From positions 28,044-92,043 of the forward strand of contig NW_025932889.1 in NCBI RefSeq assembly GCF_000764305.2: 64,000 bases of DNA, given 5' to 3'. The translations under genes and the position numbers were made by a program. The notes beneath the pieces are model-generated. The model had not been told where the DNA came from. It made no database searches and saw only the letters and a program-made list of their open reading frames with translations. Below, in pieces: positions 59,356 through 64,000 of this stretch (position 1 is its first letter; every line of letters starts with the position of its first letter). Source of the stretch: Hyalella azteca. Taxonomy: Eukaryota > Arthropoda > Malacostraca > Amphipoda > Hyalellidae.

Positions 59356-60611
59356 TATGTATGTACGAGATGATGGGGCCTTATGCTGTACGGTTACAGA
59401 AAAAAATATATCTATCAAAATATATCTACATAACAACCTCATAACTATTGTTAGTATTATTAAGATGCATCTCAAGTGCAGTCCATCACTCAAGTTTATT
59501 CAGGTTAAATTATTGTGCGGCAAGTTGCTTATCCATCAGTGCGGGACTCGCGCGGTCACTCGCATTATGCGGCGCTGTTGAGCGAGCAACTCTTTGGCCA
59601 TCACAGCAGCGTGATCGGTCAGCAATTTCAGAAACGGCTGAACTTTTGATTGATATTGATACTCGCGAAATTATTACAGACTTTTTATCGCTTTGGAATT
59701 AATCAATTTCTAGGTTTGCGAGAACTTCGAGGCATCGTTTCTTTCTTTTCTTTTTCATCGATTAACTAAATCGAATCGAGTTTTCTTTTTCAAAAGGGCT
59801 TTTGTAGTAGAGTTAATTTTTGTAAATTGGTAAAATATATGGTTCGCATAATTTATCTTTTATCGATTGATTTATGATCACTGTGTTTTTCCCAGTTTTC
59901 ATTGTTTTGTGCCTATCTTCTTAACTTGTCATTCACAGTCGTCACATCTGTGGCCTGTCGTTTCATCTTTTCAATTTCAAAGAAAAAATAACTCGCAGAT
60001 CTCTCACAATTAAAGTCTCATGTTGAACCGTGTTGTTGAATTCGTAATTAATAGAATTATTGTTTACCAAATGTACGATATGTCATGTAACGCAAGCCTT
60101 CATTTAACCGTGCGATGAAAACCTGCTGGATGATATCACCACTTCTGAAGTTGAAGAAACCCGTACACAATGACAGTGAAATATTCGGTAACATTGAAAT
60201 AACCTGTAACATTGCCATGAAGAAATGCTATGATGGAAATACATTGGCTATGTAATTTATTTATTATTATAAGAAAATAAATACATTGAAAATACAATAT
60301 CCCCTAATAGTCAAATCCTATTTCGAAACGCCAACCACGTAATCAATATAAAGTCAATAAGATTATGGTTACTTTAGAAAGGCTATGCCGTCGAGGTCCT
60401 GAAAATTGAGCTCGTCGTGGTCATATGACATTGAATATAATGACATAAGTAGAGCTTAGGCTGATTTATAATGGACGAAACAAGGGAAGTGATAGAATAA
60501 ATAGAAGTGAAGGCAGGAAACTTCAAGAAAGAATAGCCTACAATTTCAAAAATAGAAATATTTTCTAATGAACGTATGTATAATGGACTAATGATAGCAG
60601 GAGTTAGGGCC

Positions 60612-60701
60612 TAATCTGCGGGAGAGCCAGGGAGTAGCTATGAATGGACTATATACGCGCAGGAGGAATATGGCGAGACTGGAGGTTCGCTGCACCATGA
60701 T
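60612..60701 (+). repeat. 90-bp conserved block, copy 3
   Basis: One difference from copy 1 (gcaccatgat at the end). Past the block the frame continues differently because the tandem junction follows at once. Confidence 0.85.
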
Positions 60702-61004
60702 AAGTAAATCCTATTTCGAAACGCCAACCACGTAATCAATATAAAGTCAATAAGATTATGGTTACTTTAGAAAGGCTATGCCGTCGAGGTCCTGAAAATT
60801 TAGCTTGTCGTGGTCATATGACATTGAATATATTGACATAAGTAGAGCTTAGGCTGTTTTATAATGGACGAAACAAGGGAAGTGATAGAATAAATAGAAG
60901 TGAAGGCATGAAACTTCAAGAAAGAATAACGTACAATTTCAAAAATAGAAATATTTTCTAATGAATCTATGTATAGTGGATTAATGATAGCAGGGGTTAG
61001 GACC

Positions 61005-61094
61005 TATTCTGCGGGAGAGCCAGGGAGTAGCTATGAATGGACTATATACGCACAGGAGGAATATGGCGGGACTGGAGGTTCGCTGCACGATGAT
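61005..61094 (+). repeat. 90-bp conserved block, copy 4
   Basis: Three differences from copy 1. It keeps the same downstream sequence (cgtcatttgtaaccgataat) as copy 1. Confidence 0.85.
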
Positions 61095-61146
61095 AAGGCA
61101 CAGGCATGGTCGTCATTTGTAACCGATAATTAAGTTAATCCTCTGC

Positions 61147-61535
61147 GTTTCAGCGCCAGTTTATGAAAGCGTACAGTAAAATATAAGAGTAAAGTCGCTA
61201 GATGCCACTCTACCTTCGAACAAATTATAAATAGAACTTAGACTTCGCGAAATTTGAAATTTTTCCCGTATTACTGTAACTCCATCGACACAAATCGCGT
61301 GGGAGTATGACGTTCGCTGCTAATAGTATAGTTACGGCTCGGAAATTCTTGTGTAATCAGTGGTTGCGATACGGTGGCGCGCACAATCGTTAGAAGCTAA
61401 GCATATTGCCCTTCAACATCATTCTTTTCTAAAATCTATTTTTGAATGTCGCCCATGCGGCGACGCATTTAGTGTAGGATAATATAAGACCTGCTGATTT
61501 GCCTGTGATAGCAAGAAGTACCGATGTAAAAAATG
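61147..61535 (+). repeat. Hairpin module, copy 5
   Basis: TATAAATAG at 61226-61234. Conserved run to tgcgatacggtggcgcgcac. Central segment at 61388-61443. GC hairpin gtcgcccatgcggcgac at 61448-61464. It is cut off before the second stem and joins block Y copy 2. Confidence 0.7.
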
Positions 61536-61538
61536 TTG

Positions 61539-62015
61539 CGTCAATGCCAATAACTTCACCACTGCACTTAAGTCGCCAGCCTTCAATGGAAACGATCAAT
61601 TTTTATTAACAAACCTTAGCATATTTCTAGCGCAATTAAAACAGCATCGTAGTTATCATGTGGTTATCGAACTCTGTAAATCATATTCATAGTGCTGACT
61701 AATATTTAATATTATACGACTTTTAGCGGCGAGGTAAGTGCACTTAGTGGCTAGTGCTGGACATGCCCAGTGGCGACTCAAGTATCATTGATGGTATGAA
61801 TAAAAGTACCGTATCAGACAATCAGAGTTCATATCTTCAAGATCAATCCACCCTGGTAAGTTGGTAATGTAGTGAGTACTATGACTTTGGGTGCTTGAGA
61901 CCTTGAGTACCTAGAGTGTAGAAAGTAGACGAGTAGAGTGTAGAAAGTAGACTAGCAGAGTATCATGGTCCATTCATGGATAGTCCAGCATATTCATATA
62001 TTGTAATAACTGTAC
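61539..62015. repeat. Segmental duplication block Y, copy 2
   Basis: Diverged copy of 57829-58240 with an added short repeat (gtagagtgtagaaagtagac, twice near 61913-61955). Confidence 0.85.
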
Positions 62016-63424
62016 TCCAAGTCTCCAAAGCTTGTTTGCAGTGCAGATCAACTGAACCTAGTTAGCCTATTCTCCTCAGCTCTACATAGCCAAACTGCGT
62101 CTGAGCTTAATTGCCAATGGCCCAATAGTTCACTAAAGGCTTTGCCCAACATAGACAAAATTTGCAACCAATTCTGATATTTCCAAATTTGAGTAGTAAC
62201 TGCCCTCATGGCATGACTGGAATTTTCCTACTTATTACTGAAGTTTTGTAGCTCAAAGGTGATATTTTCAATACCTAAATTAAAAATCTCACAGGCCATG
62301 CCCATGGCTCAATCATGAACTTTTGTTTCCAATTATATTGAAGTTTTTTGTCTAGCAGGAATCTCTGGGCTCCTAAAATGGGGGTAAAGCTCTAGTTGTG
62401 GCTCCTAAGGAAAAGTTTAAATATTGTCTAGACTCACTCTAGAGCCTTGATATGACCAGTATATATATAACTGTGTATACGGAATCAAGTTTCACAATAC
62501 CTAGGCAATTTCTTTGATATAATTCATGGACAGAGAATTGCCTGAAAAATCTATGCACTGACCTCTCAGTGAGTTGGATGATGCCAGGAATTATTTTTCC
62601 AAGCTGCAGAGTCTATTTGCATATTTGGTAAAAATCTTTGCCAATTCTCTGTCAGTTAGCGTGATCAGCTACTGAACTTTTCTGTTACTTGAACACAACG
62701 TCAAGTGTTGACATATGAAAATGTACAATTTTCTACAAATATTTTTATGATCGATATATGCGATATATAGGTGCCTTACAATAGATATACTTGAAGGCCA
62801 CTATGCAGAGTTGGGCAATTGTGTTACCGAGAGCAGGATTTTAGGCCCCAAGTCAAGTGGCAAAGCAGAGAGTTTTTAGACTTGTCCTCAAGTTCATTTT
62901 TGACTCCTATAAGTAGACCAGTAAAGTATCCTGGATACCAGCATTATCATACACAAGAAATTGTTTTAAATCTTGAGTAGATGTGGAAATTAAAAATGAA
63001 CTGATTCTAAAGAATGTCTGGTTTGCCACAATTCCAACTTGACCTTGAAAAGGGGTACTGATTGAATCACAAACTTGATTAGCCAAACCCACTAATCACA
63101 GACAAGAAATTGGCTGCTGTCTGTACTTGGCTGTTTTTAGTTTTAGATGGCAGAATAAGCTTGTATTAACAATTGAAGTATTGGTTGAAGCCAGAGAATT
63201 CACCAACTTGAAGTTGCAAATGCATGCAAGCCTTGAACTTATTCACTATTGTATATTTCAATGCTTAAAATCCCAGAAAAACATAATCTTTGAAATGAAT
63301 ATTAACAAATGAGTTCCTGCAATGATTGTTTCCAGGGAATTCAAATGCATCTGTGTGTTTTTTTTACTCTAGTTCCCATGCAGTAAATTTTGTATGTATT
63401 TCCTTTTACTCTTATTGAATATAA
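62016..63424. other. No gene recognised
   Basis: AT-rich sequence with only short open frames. No mobile element or repeat partner inside the window was seen. Confidence 0.4.
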
Positions 63425-64000
63425 TTCCTTTCAAAATGAGGCAGTATGTTCCAAAAAGAGCTATTCGGTGTATTAATTATAGTCTATGAACAAACGTGTT
63501 GGTGCAACGGTGTCACAGATGATTATAAAAAATCACAGGGCACAGGCAAAAAAATTTTTTGAGCATTTTTAAATTATTTACTAGTGGCTTCTACCCAATT
63601 TTTGAAATTGAGCATCTGTGGAGCAATAACTGAAATTTGTCAAAAATTATTTGGCAACTTTGGCCTATTTAGCCTGCAATTGGCCATAATTTTACAGACT
63701 GGAAAATGGAGTAAAACCCAATTTTTTTTGCTTGGGCTCAGTTTCAGTATGAAATGTACTTGGTTGCAGTATATCGGCTCGTGCTGTCTTAGTCATGAAT
63801 CAAATTTTTAGAACTGATGAATCCATCTTGCAACTGCAAGCCAAGAATAAAACTTTCACAACTTTTTTCTTTGATTTAATTATATAAGTTTAGATCTGCT
63901 CTATGAAACACTTCTATTTAGGAGTTATACAAATAAATTTAGTATTTTAATTTTTGAACATTGTAAATTTGTGTCTTGATTGATACTGTAAAAGGAGCAG
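63425..64000. repeat. Segmental duplication block Z, copy 2, cut by window end
   Basis: Matches 51780-52773, ending tgattgatactgtaaaaggag as the first copy does near 52745-52765. It presumably continues past the window. Confidence 0.8.

Larger units (their letters stand above)
60313..61098. repeat. 393-bp tandem duplication
   Basis: aaatcctatttcgaaacgcc starts at 60313 and again at 60706, and the copies match to about 61098 with few changes. Each copy contains one 90-bp conserved block (60612-60701 and 61005-61094). Confidence 0.92.

Overview
This window is animal nuclear DNA: AT-rich, intron-containing and full of repeats. An arthropod, perhaps a crustacean, fits best, judging from the style of the Ly6/uPAR-type genes, the non-LTR retrotransposon, the Tc1-type transposon and the tRNA-derived SINE. 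Nothing in the sequence names a species. There is no bacterial, plasmid or phage content.

Left third (1-25.6 kb): a head-to-tail cluster of small secreted Ly6/three-finger proteins, all on the + strand. Gene A is only its last exon (114-238). Genes B (7926-10678), C (17539-19958) and D (23400-25586) each have three coding exons with conserved phases, 0 then 1. Exon 1 carries the signal peptide and first finger, exon 2 the middle, and exon 3 the CCxTDGCN motif plus a hydrophobic GPI-type tail. B, C and D each give ten cysteines in the mature part. Exon 3 is almost identical in nucleotides between B, C and D although exons 1 and 2 have diverged. Several small rearrangements touch the genes: the end of gene A has become a minisatellite, gene C has a triplicated splice donor and a copied exon-1 end, gene D has lost the usual stop codon, and gene B has a large foldback in intron 2.

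Middle (25.6-46 kb): no host gene could be recognised. It holds decayed repeats, one copy of a tRNA-derived SINE (30.9-31.2 kb, minus), a broken ORF of unknown origin (31.7-32.3 kb), a 70-bp tandem repeat (41.2 kb) and a scrambled composite of LINE and Tc1 pieces (42.0-45.3 kb). The composite contains gag-like zinc knuckles joined to an RNase H end with a poly(A), a truncated Tc1 copy, a LINE ORF1/ORF2 junction piece, and a nearly full Tc1 transposase with one frameshift and its catalytic Glu replaced by Lys.

Right third (46.4-64 kb): a nested array of diverged segmental duplications without recognisable genes. Its most notable part is a module seen five times. Each copy has a TATAAATAG box and, 213-222 bp downstream, a short GC-rich hairpin of the form GTCGCC-nnnnn-GGCGAC. 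Between them lie a conserved stretch and a short central segment that does not align well between copies. A separate 90-bp block occurs four times with 0-3 differences inside much more diverged flanks. A second SINE copy (59.1 kb, plus) and a 393-bp tandem duplication lie here too.

The window has one internal gap (13282-13901) and a single N at 50894. All gene models are read by eye from splice signals, frame and homology between the copies.
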